Part shown: piece by piece, positions 1 through 4,930 of the stretch
Layout: the number at the start of each line of letters is the position of its first letter
Numbering within the stretch: the stretch's first letter is position 1
From: an uncultured Clostridia bacterium
Lineage (GTDB): Bacteria > Bacillota > Clostridia > Peptostreptococcales > Anaerovoracaceae
Assembly (NCBI GenBank): GCA_937928455.1
Contig: CALFUG010000293.1
Coordinates: 1 to 6,754 of the forward strand
DNA length: 6,754 nucleotides
Direction of reading: 5' to 3'
The notes under the pieces: generated by a model
Database searches by the model: none
What the model saw: the letters and a program-made list of their open reading frames with translations, nothing else
What the model was told of the DNA's origin: nothing
Position numbers and translations under genes: made by a program

Positions 1-405
1 CTATTCTTGGGCTCTTTCAAAAGCAATATCGAATAATTTGTTTCGCTGAATTAAAATCCGTTCATGTACCCCAGTGCAGAATCGGCCTTTTTCATCGTGG
101 CCTTCAAAGGCAAATCGAATCCAATTGTTTTCCACCTCTGTTACTTTGATTTGCAGAGTAATGGTTCCCCCTCCCAAAACAGGAGCTTCATGATCTACTT
201 CAAACCGCTTTCCTACGGAAAAATACTCAGGGGGAAGATGCGGGTCAATTAACTGGATACTGCTTTCCGCTACCATAGCGGCCAGTGTTCCGGTGGAAAG
301 CAACGTACCTAACTCAAAACCTTCCCGGGGCACATCTTCACTTCTGGCCATGGTTTGTTGGCTAACTGAAGCGGATAATCCAGGTTTAATCCCATGCTCT
401 AACAT
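1..405 (-). CDS. FlK-like hotdog-fold acyl-CoA thioesterase (134 aa)
   Basis: This is a small single-domain protein of the fluoroacetyl-CoA thioesterase-like (FlK-like) hotdog family, which hydrolyses acyl-CoA thioesters in the cytoplasm. What is seen: an opening EHGIKPG, an STG turn at residues 37-39 leading into the central helix (LAAMVAES), VDHEAP with His72, and a C-terminal GVHERI with His114. These match the family's ATG/STP, H and G-T-HER blocks, and the length is normal. In FlK the key residues are Thr42, Glu50 and His76. Here Thr38 and His72 fit, but the aligned Glu position appears to be Ala46, with Glu47 next to it. The reading frame runs back to a GTG at 414, but that GTG is part of the ribosome site AAGGAGGTG, so the ATG at 405 is the likely start. 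The stop codon is the first three bases of the window. The substrate is unknown. No partner gene is visible, because downstream sequence lies outside the window. Confidence 0.85.
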   Translation of the reverse strand: MLEHGIKPGLSASVSQQTMARSEDVPREGFELGTLLSTGTLAAMVAESSIQLIDPHLPPEYFSVGKRFEVDHEAPVLGGGTITLQIKVTEVENNWIRFAFEGHDEKGRFCTGVHERILIQRNKLFDIAFERAQE

Positions 406-411
406 GATTTT

Positions 412-420
412 CACCTCCTT
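412..420 (-). promoter_or_regulatory. Ribosome binding site setting the thioesterase start
   Basis: On the minus strand this reads AAGGAGGTG, a full anti-Shine-Dalgarno match, six bases before the ATG at 405. Its last three bases are the in-frame GTG that would otherwise give a three-residue longer protein, so the ATG start is preferred. Confidence 0.85.
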
Positions 421-440
421 TATTGATTTACCCTATCTTA

Positions 441-467
441 ATCTTACCCGAAACAGAGAGGTGTCAA
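441..467 (-). promoter_or_regulatory. Candidate promoter for the thioesterase gene
   Basis: The minus strand has a perfect -35 hexamer TTGACA (462-467) and a TAAGAT -10-like hexamer (441-446) at a short 15-base spacing. A second TAAGAT at 435-440 is 21 bases away. The spacing is not ideal, but the exact -35 in the 79-base gap after the preceding gene suggests that the thioesterase is transcribed separately, perhaps in addition to readthrough. A 6-bp inverted repeat (GAGAGG/CCTCTC, 456-461 and 477-482) brackets the -35 and may be a weak terminator or a protein site. Confidence 0.4.
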
Positions 468-484
468 CCATTCTTTCCTCTCCA

Positions 485-1960
485 CTATTTGATTTTTACA
501 AAGGGCTTCCCTTGGCTGGCTTCCCACACCGACTCATCTACCGTTTGATAGGACGAATCAAAGATGAAATCTCCGGAAGGGGTGAAAATTTCCACTTTAC
601 TCTGATAGACATCCCCACCAAAGGTGACGATTTCCATCACGTAAGAGAACCCAAAAGCCACTTCCTCCCATGTGACACCAGCATCCTCATAGGCGCTTTC
701 CGAAGTAATCATTCCCGAATAATCATCTCCGTAAGTAACACTTCCCATCTCCACCATATGAAACTCAAAAACGATGGCCCCACTCCACCCATTATTGGAC
801 TCACTTACGGAAGATACATCCGCCGTCAATGTGCCGTCTTCATATTCCATATCAAATGCGCTCCCCAACATGGGATCCATAAAGCTACCTTTCAACGTTC
901 CATCCCACCTTCCCTTGTTGGGGGGGTCTGTAATGGTGAAATCTTTAATCCTGACCTCCTTGATTTTGCTGCCGTTTATATCCTCGGAATCTTCCTCAAA
1001 ATAGAATCCGTGTATTATGCTGTTGTATAATCCCAAGTAGTAGGTGGATTGTTCCGGTGTCTGTTGATCCCCCAGTGCAGGATATACCGAATAATTGGTT
1101 CCCAAATCCACGAAGTATATGGACTCTTCGAGACCTTCGGCGGCGGGAATCCCCCCCGTAGAATCGGAAGGTTCCTTGTCATCTCCCGAAGACAACATCC
1201 CAATGAGCAGAATTACTATAAAGAGAGCCAAAACCCCAACCAACACTAGCAAACATCCTTTTTTCATGGATCGCTTCTCTTTGGGTAAAGAGGCGCTTTT
1301 GTTTGTTTTTGCTTTGCTTATCAATTTCCCCCTCTCATCGCCATCGGTGGGGGCTCCGCATTTTTCACAAAACTTGGCTCCTCCAGACAAGGGAGAACCG
1401 CAATTTTGGCAAAAAGAACCTTTCTTGGCTTCCTCTGTGACTTCTGGCTCCGTGTTTTCTGTTGAGCTGCCCATGTCACTTGCTTCCCTGGGCGCCGGCT
1501 TTTCTTCTGGATCAACTGGCACAAATCCCAATGGATAGGAAGCTTTATCTCGGCTCAATACCACCTTAAACTTCCAGCCCATGCTCTTCGCTGCTTCTTT
1601 ATATGCCTTAGTAATGGCGCCTAAATCAAGGTCCACTTCAAACACTTTTCCTTCCGGGCCATATTGGATTTTTTTCACCTTTCTCATAAGCGTCATGCCG
1701 GATTGAAAAGAGGATTCCTGGGTCGCCCCAAAGGAAAAACCACTACCGAGTTCCTTTGTGGACTCCCAGTAGTATAAGATTTTTTCCTGGTCATCCAGAT
1801 ATGCCGAGTTGTGATAAGATATCTTCTTCTGTCCAGTAGACCATTTGGTATCCAGGAATTCTTCATCCACCGTCAAATCCGCACCCACACCCATCGCCGG
1901 AACAATGCCAAGCAATGCCAGCGACTCCACGATTTGGCCTACTATGCTGTTCTTTTCCAT
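485..1960 (-). CDS. Zinc-ribbon single-pass membrane protein, unknown function (491 aa)
   Basis: I do not recognise a function. In order, numbered from the chosen start: an N-terminal domain of about 150 residues (SIVGQIVESLALLGIVPAMG onward) with no known signature; an acidic linker (about 150-180); a zinc ribbon with C184xxC187 and C198xxC201 in the SFCQNCGSP...AKFCEKCGAPT style; a basic linker; one membrane helix at about 235-256 after SMKKGC; then about 230 residues rich in Asp, Glu, Ser, Tyr and Gly, with no cysteine, predicted to be extracellular and beta-rich. The positive residues before the helix imply the zinc ribbon is inside the cell. The frame runs back to a GTG at 2002 overlapping the upstream stop (TAGTG), but the ATG at 1960 has AGGAG ten bases before it and begins MEKNSIVGQ, so I prefer it. 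It lies 41 bases after the related zinc-ribbon gene and is probably in the same operon. Zinc binding is a family-based expectation, not shown. Confidence 0.85.
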   Translation of the reverse strand: MEKNSIVGQIVESLALLGIVPAMGVGADLTVDEEFLDTKWSTGQKKISYHNSAYLDDQEKILYYWESTKELGSGFSFGATQESSFQSGMTLMRKVKKIQYGPEGKVFEVDLDLGAITKAYKEAAKSMGWKFKVVLSRDKASYPLGFVPVDPEEKPAPREASDMGSSTENTEPEVTEEAKKGSFCQNCGSPLSGGAKFCEKCGAPTDGDERGKLISKAKTNKSASLPKEKRSMKKGCLLVLVGVLALFIVILLIGMLSSGDDKEPSDSTGGIPAAEGLEESIYFVDLGTNYSVYPALGDQQTPEQSTYYLGLYNSIIHGFYFEEDSEDINGSKIKEVRIKDFTITDPPNKGRWDGTLKGSFMDPMLGSAFDMEYEDGTLTADVSSVSESNNGWSGAIVFEFHMVEMGSVTYGDDYSGMITSESAYEDAGVTWEEVAFGFSYVMEIVTFGGDVYQSKVEIFTPSGDFIFDSSYQTVDESVWEASQGKPFVKIK

Positions 1961-1970
1961 GGCCTTTTCT

Positions 1971-1976
1971 CTCCTC
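1971..1976 (-). promoter_or_regulatory. Ribosome binding site favouring the ATG at 1960
   Basis: The minus strand reads GAGGAG here, ten bases before the ATG at 1960. No comparable site precedes the in-frame ATG at 1978 or the GTG at 2002. The GTG would need translational coupling from the overlapping stop codon of the upstream gene, so this site decides the start with moderate certainty. Confidence 0.6.
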
Positions 1977-2001
1977 ATTTTCTTATACCTGATAACCACC
2001 A

Positions 2002-2571
2002 CTACTCAACCAAAAATTGTAAAGTCTCTGCAATCTCATCATCAATGAGTAAATCTACTTGGTACTCTCCCGGAAAGAAGCCGTTGGGCATTTCTACATT
2101 AAACTGCACCTGGGCATCCCCCTCCAAATATACCGGATCTCCTGCCAAGGTCTCCCCGGATGGCAAATAGGTCCATAACGCGGCTACTTTCGTGTCAGCC
2201 GGTACATTTTTAACATAACATGTCACATACACCACTTGGGTATCCTGGGGGAAAACATCTTGCTCGATTAATGCTTCCTTGGTTTGAGGATCGATTTCTT
2301 TGGCGATGACTGCATTCTGAATGTTGGCTGTCGTAAAATCGGCCTCGCCGCCATTTAGTAGGGCCACTATCATCAATATGACGAAGATGAGGAACGCAAT
2401 CCCCACCACAATGAGACATCCTTTCTTCTTCGATTTCTTAGTTCTTACTTGCTGGGGAATGGATGCAGCCTCATGGGATGAAGATGGGGAGACCTCCTCC
2501 ATCACAGCTCCACATCCTTTACAAAATTTCGCACCATCACTATTTTCCGTGCCACATTTTGGACAGTACAT
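2002..2571 (-). CDS. Zinc-ribbon single-pass membrane protein, unknown function (189 aa)
   Basis: This is a small membrane protein of unknown role. What is seen: an N-terminal zinc ribbon, MYCPKCGTENSDGAKFCKGCG, with Cys3, Cys6, Cys17 and Cys20; a Ser-rich linker; a strongly basic stretch ending KKKGC (45-52); one membrane helix at about 52-73; and a C-terminal domain (76-189) with alternating hydrophobic residues, ending in a GEYQVDLLIDDE strand pair. That pattern suggests an Ig-like beta-sandwich. By the positive-inside rule the ribbon is cytoplasmic and the sandwich is extracytoplasmic. The start is secure: AAGGAGG (2579-2585) precedes the ATG by seven bases. It is the first gene of the minus-strand unit. 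The ribbon-basic-KKGC-helix block resembles that of the next gene, so the two probably share ancestry in that part. The partner of the ectodomain is unknown. Confidence 0.87.
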   Translation of the reverse strand: MYCPKCGTENSDGAKFCKGCGAVMEEVSPSSSHEAASIPQQVRTKKSKKKGCLIVVGIAFLIFVILMIVALLNGGEADFTTANIQNAVIAKEIDPQTKEALIEQDVFPQDTQVVYVTCYVKNVPADTKVAALWTYLPSGETLAGDPVYLEGDAQVQFNVEMPNGFFPGEYQVDLLIDDEIAETLQFLVE

Positions 2572-2667
2572 GACAACCCCTCCTTTATTATTGAAGTCCT
2601 AAACCCATTGAATCGAACCTACTGTTTATCCCTCTTGTACTCTTCTATATCTCCTATTTTGAGAATA

Positions 2668-2695
2668 ATTATACGCTGTTTTTAATCAATTACAA
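2668..2695 (-). promoter_or_regulatory. Promoter of the zinc-ribbon gene pair
   Basis: The minus strand carries a consensus -10 TATAAT (2668-2673) and a -35 TTGTAA (2690-2695) with 16 bases between. Transcription would start near 2661, giving a leader of about 90 bases before the ATG at 2571. I saw no riboswitch-like fold in the leader. A TGAATATTC palindrome lies just upstream of the -35. Confidence 0.65.
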
Positions 2696-2697
2696 TC

Positions 2698-2744
2698 TGA
2701 ATATTCTTTATTTTCGGTCTTTTCCTTTATTTTTATGAATATTC
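2698..2744. repeat. Two copies of palindromic TGAATATTC between divergent promoters
   Basis: The word TGAATATTC, whose core GAATATTC is a perfect 8-bp palindrome, occurs at 2698-2706 and 2736-2744, 38 bases apart. One copy lies directly upstream of the -35 of the minus-strand zinc-ribbon promoter. The other lies directly upstream of the -35 position of the plus-strand tetR promoter. The placement suggests a shared protein-binding site, but the word is AT-rich and short, so chance is possible. It does not resemble the palindrome in front of the peptidase gene. Confidence 0.45.
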
Positions 2745-2765
2745 CCTCTTTCCCATAAATTTCTG

Positions 2766-2774
2766 TGTTAGAAT
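2766..2774 (+). promoter_or_regulatory. Candidate extended -10 promoter of the TetR gene
   Basis: TGTTAGAAT is an extended -10 element (TGn plus TAGAAT at 2769-2774). The -35 position (about 2746-2751, CTCTTT) is poor, as is common for extended -10 promoters. The predicted start, near 2780-2782, falls on the first ATG of the gene. The transcript would then be leaderless from that ATG, or translation would begin at a downstream ATG that has a ribosome site. Confidence 0.4.
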
Positions 2775-2780
2775 AGCACC

Positions 2781-3404
2781 ATGAAGAAAGAGGATATGAG
2801 GCAGCAAATGAAAGATAGTAGAAATTCGAAAGCATCCCAAACCAAGCAATCCATTCGTAAATCCGCGAAAAAGCTTTTTGTGGAGAGAGGCTACAAAGGC
2901 ACCACGGTAAGAGATATCGCGTCCCATGCCGGAGTCACCACCGGTGCTCTCTATGCCTACTATAAGGGAAAGGATGAAATCATATTGGATCTCTTCCGGG
3001 ATGTTTTCACCCGAGAATGGTCCTTGGCCTTTCGCTTGGATACTTCATGTACATACGAAGAGTATGTGGAAATGAATGCGATAATGAATGTTAACTTGGC
3101 CAAAGAGTTGGGTTATGATTTACTCCAGGTTTATTTCACTTCTCAAGGAGTCTTGCATGATAACCGGTCCCTCATTATCGCCATGGATCAGCAGGGTTAC
3201 GAAGACTATGATTTCCAACTCATCGATTCCATCCGACAAAGATACCAACTCCAATGCACTTCAGAAGAGTTGGCGGATTTGTTCATGAGAGCCGAACGAG
3301 GAGTATTTTTGGATTGGATTATTAGCAAAGGAAGCTTCGATATCGGAGAGGCAACTCGGAAAATGTTGACTCCTCTCGTACGGGGCCTGATGCCTGCGCA
3401 TTAA
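2781..3404 (+). CDS. TetR/AcrR-family transcriptional regulator (up to 207 aa)
   Basis: This is a DNA-binding repressor-type protein of the TetR family. The N-terminal helix-turn-helix domain spans about residues 23-69, from SIRKSAKKLFVERGYKG through TTVRDIASHAGVTTGALYAY to YKGKDEIILDLF, the typical family pattern. Residues 75-207 form the helical ligand and dimer domain, which is not conserved enough to name a ligand. The start is uncertain. The ATG at 2781 has no ribosome site. The ATG at 2796 has AGAGG very close. The ATG at 2808 has GAGG six bases before it and would give 198 residues, still keeping the whole DNA-binding domain. The gene is followed by 97 bases containing a paired palindrome in the promoter of a co-directional peptidase-transporter operon, the most likely regulatory target. 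No copy of that palindrome lies before the gene itself, so autoregulation by the same site is not evident. Confidence 0.92.
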   Translation: MKKEDMRQQMKDSRNSKASQTKQSIRKSAKKLFVERGYKGTTVRDIASHAGVTTGALYAYYKGKDEIILDLFRDVFTREWSLAFRLDTSCTYEEYVEMNAIMNVNLAKELGYDLLQVYFTSQGVLHDNRSLIIAMDQQGYEDYDFQLIDSIRQRYQLQCTSEELADLFMRAERGVFLDWIISKGSFDIGEATRKMLTPLVRGLMPAH

Positions 3405-3429
3405 ATTTTATATATCCATACATAACGCA

Positions 3430-3458
3430 TTGACATTCTCAAAATAACGTGTTATTTT
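3430..3458 (+). promoter_or_regulatory. Promoter of the peptidase-transporter operon
   Basis: A perfect -35 TTGACA (3430-3435) is followed, after exactly 17 bases, by the -10-like TATTTT (3453-3458). Transcription would begin near 3464-3466. The spacer is largely filled by the palindrome AATAAC-GT-GTTATT (3443-3456), the classic position for a repressor operator that blocks RNA polymerase. Confidence 0.6.
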
Positions 3459-3486
3459 TTAGTCAAATATAACACGTTATTTTTTT
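3441..3486 (+). promoter_or_regulatory. Paired palindromic operators forming a 15-bp inverted repeat with T-run
   Basis: Copy 1, AATAAC-GT-GTTATT (3443-3456), and copy 2, ATAAC-AC-GTTAT with flanks (3468-3481), are each palindromes with a two-base centre. Their centres are 25 bases apart. Copy 2 is the reverse complement of copy 1, so 3441-3455 and 3469-3483 form perfect 15-base arms around a 13-base loop, followed by T residues to 3486. Read as DNA this looks like a TetR dimer operator pair, one within and one just downstream of the promoter. Read as RNA from tetR it is a hairpin plus U-tract and could end the tetR message. Transcripts started at about 3465 would lack the first arm and escape termination. 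Confidence 0.65.
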
Positions 3487-3488
3487 GT

Positions 3489-3495
3489 GAGGTGA
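3489..3495 (+). promoter_or_regulatory. Ribosome binding site supporting a TTG start
   Basis: GAGGTGA lies six bases before the TTG at 3502, with a second GAGG at 3494-3497. The next in-frame ATG is at residue 16, within the conserved N-terminal helix of the peptidase, and has no such site. The TTG start is therefore preferred. Confidence 0.75.
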
Positions 3496-3501
3496 GGAAA
3501 A

Positions 3502-4872
3502 TTGCAGGAAAAGTTATTTTTATATATCGATCAGCACCAATCAGAGATGTTGGATGCTCTTGAAAAATTCATTGCCATTCCCAGCATTTCCCATCAACGC
3601 TCAGAAGTAAAAAAAGCTTTAAACTACGCTCTATCACTAGGCAACAATCTAGGGTTTACCACGGAAAGTTTGTTTGACCATGAAATCGGTCTTATCGAAA
3701 TGGGGCAAGGAGAGGAAACGCTGGGTATTCTATCTCATGTGGACGTCGTAGAGCCCGGAGATTCCTCCAAATGGAATACGCCGCCTTTTCAACAAACACG
3801 GATCGACAACAAACTCTTCGGCAGAGGCACATTAGATGACAAAGGGGCCATTATCGCCGTTCTTTTTGCCATGAAAGCCGTGGCCCAATTGGACCTTCCT
3901 CTTCATAAAAAAGCACGTCTCATTCTTGGAACGCGGGAAGAAATTGAATGGTCGGACATGGAGAAGTATGTTCAGGAACGACCCCTACCCGATTACGGTT
4001 TTACACCCGACGGATCCTTCCCTATATGCAACATCGAAAAAGGTGGAATGGACTTGGAACTGATAATCCCCATTCTCACCTCTACAGCCTCTCATAATGG
4101 AACGGCTCTGCCCGCTCTCGTTGGAGTGAACAGTGGTTCTGCGGCAAATGTGGTTCCAGGGCAATGCAAAGCTTTTCTTTCCGATGAAAAAGGGGAAGAA
4201 ACCGTACTGGAAACTCAGGGAAAATCCGTGCACTCCTGTCAACCGGAGAAAGGAATCAATGCACTGGTTCTAATGGGCAAAGAAATCCACAATCTACGAG
4301 TGGCTGGCAAAATAGCACCCAATAACGGTAGTGACTTCTTGGAAATGTTGGGAGATCGATTTGACTCTGTATACGGAGAAAAATTAGGTCTTTACAGTAA
4401 TAGCGAATATTATCAAGGGGCCTTTGTCCATCGCAACGCTATGAGTCCCACCCTGGCAAATACCAAGGACGGCAATCTACATGTTAATTTCAATGTGCGT
4501 TTCCCCTTTGGCGCAGATGAGAATAAAATTCTTCGCACTTTTGAAGAGTTGGCCCATGAGTTTCAGGGATCTCCCGGAGCCATCCACCAAATGCCCGCGG
4601 TCTATGTGGAGGAAGGGAAACCTTTTCTCACTGCCTTTGCCCAAGCATATGAGGGGACTACCGGATTACCCAATGAATTTACATTGGAGTATGGGGGTAC
4701 CTACGCCAAAGCCATTCCCAACGTGGTTTCCTGGGGGCCCATCTTCCCCGGGGAAGAAGACACCTGCCATGAAGAGAATGAGTACATTTCTATGGATAGT
4801 CTCATTATGAACGCCAAGATATTTGCCTTGGCCATAGCCAAAATATTATGTGCCCCGGAGAGTTATCGTTAA
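3502..4872 (+). CDS. M20-family dipeptidase, PepV/Sapep type (456 aa)
   Basis: This is a cytoplasmic two-zinc metallopeptidase of the M20 family, closest in pattern to PepV/Sapep enzymes that cleave dipeptides and some N-acyl amino acids. The active-site set is complete by motif: His79 and catalytic Asp81 in LSHVDVVEPGD; bridging Asp112 in FGRGTLDDKG; catalytic Glu146 and metal-binding Glu147 in GTREEIEW; metal-binding Asp170 in FTPDGSFP; and His423 in EEDTCHEENEYI. The lid-domain features SVHSCQPEKGINAL (with His244) and FNVRFPFGAD (with Arg333) are also present. The length is typical. The start is TTG, supported by GAGGTGA. The stop is followed after 58 bases by the transporter gene, likely in the same operon, under a promoter with a palindromic operator that the upstream TetR protein may bind. 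The usual alanine in the lid SxHA motif is replaced around Ser245-Cys246. The exact substrate cannot be read from the sequence. Confidence 0.93.
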   Translation: MQEKLFLYIDQHQSEMLDALEKFIAIPSISHQRSEVKKALNYALSLGNNLGFTTESLFDHEIGLIEMGQGEETLGILSHVDVVEPGDSSKWNTPPFQQTRIDNKLFGRGTLDDKGAIIAVLFAMKAVAQLDLPLHKKARLILGTREEIEWSDMEKYVQERPLPDYGFTPDGSFPICNIEKGGMDLELIIPILTSTASHNGTALPALVGVNSGSAANVVPGQCKAFLSDEKGEETVLETQGKSVHSCQPEKGINALVLMGKEIHNLRVAGKIAPNNGSDFLEMLGDRFDSVYGEKLGLYSNSEYYQGAFVHRNAMSPTLANTKDGNLHVNFNVRFPFGADENKILRTFEELAHEFQGSPGAIHQMPAVYVEEGKPFLTAFAQAYEGTTGLPNEFTLEYGGTYAKAIPNVVSWGPIFPGEEDTCHEENEYISMDSLIMNAKIFALAIAKILCAPESYR

Positions 4873-4882
4873 TCGACCATCT

Positions 4883-4896
4883 CTGCCCTATGGCAG
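4883..4896 (+). repeat. Small inverted repeat between peptidase and transporter
   Basis: CTGCC-CTAT-GGCAG forms a 5-bp stem with a 4-base loop, 11 bases after the peptidase stop codon. There is no T-run, so it is not a terminator. It could stabilise or process the operon message, or be chance. Confidence 0.3.
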
Positions 4897-4930
4897 TGAT
4901 AATATATTTAATGAAGGGAAAGGAGAAAAA

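Noticed and set aside
456..482. GAGAGG/CCTCTC inverted repeat as a terminator after the zinc-ribbon genes
   Set aside because: The stem is only six bases with a 15-base loop and there is no T-run after it, so it is too weak to call as a terminator.
293..1030. A 245-codon open frame on the plus strand
   Set aside because: It lies opposite the thioesterase and zinc-ribbon genes, has no ribosome site, and its translation has no domain pattern. The minus-strand genes have clear motifs and ribosome sites.
1095..1538. A 147-codon plus-strand open frame across the zinc-ribbon coding region
   Set aside because: It is the complement of the low-complexity linker and the cysteine ribbon of the minus-strand gene, with no family signature or ribosome site.
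2572..2667. A riboswitch or structured leader before the zinc-ribbon genes
   Set aside because: The leader of about 90 bases shows no extended stem or known aptamer motif by eye.
3405..3501. A CRISPR-like or mobile-element end repeat
   Set aside because: There are only two copies of the palindrome, arranged as operator and hairpin within a promoter, with no spacer array, transposase or target duplication nearby.
4850..4930. A 27-codon upstream extension of the transporter gene
   Set aside because: It overlaps the peptidase end, starts without a ribosome site, and encodes a polar stretch not found at the start of NhaC-type proteins. The ATG at 4931 has a strong site.
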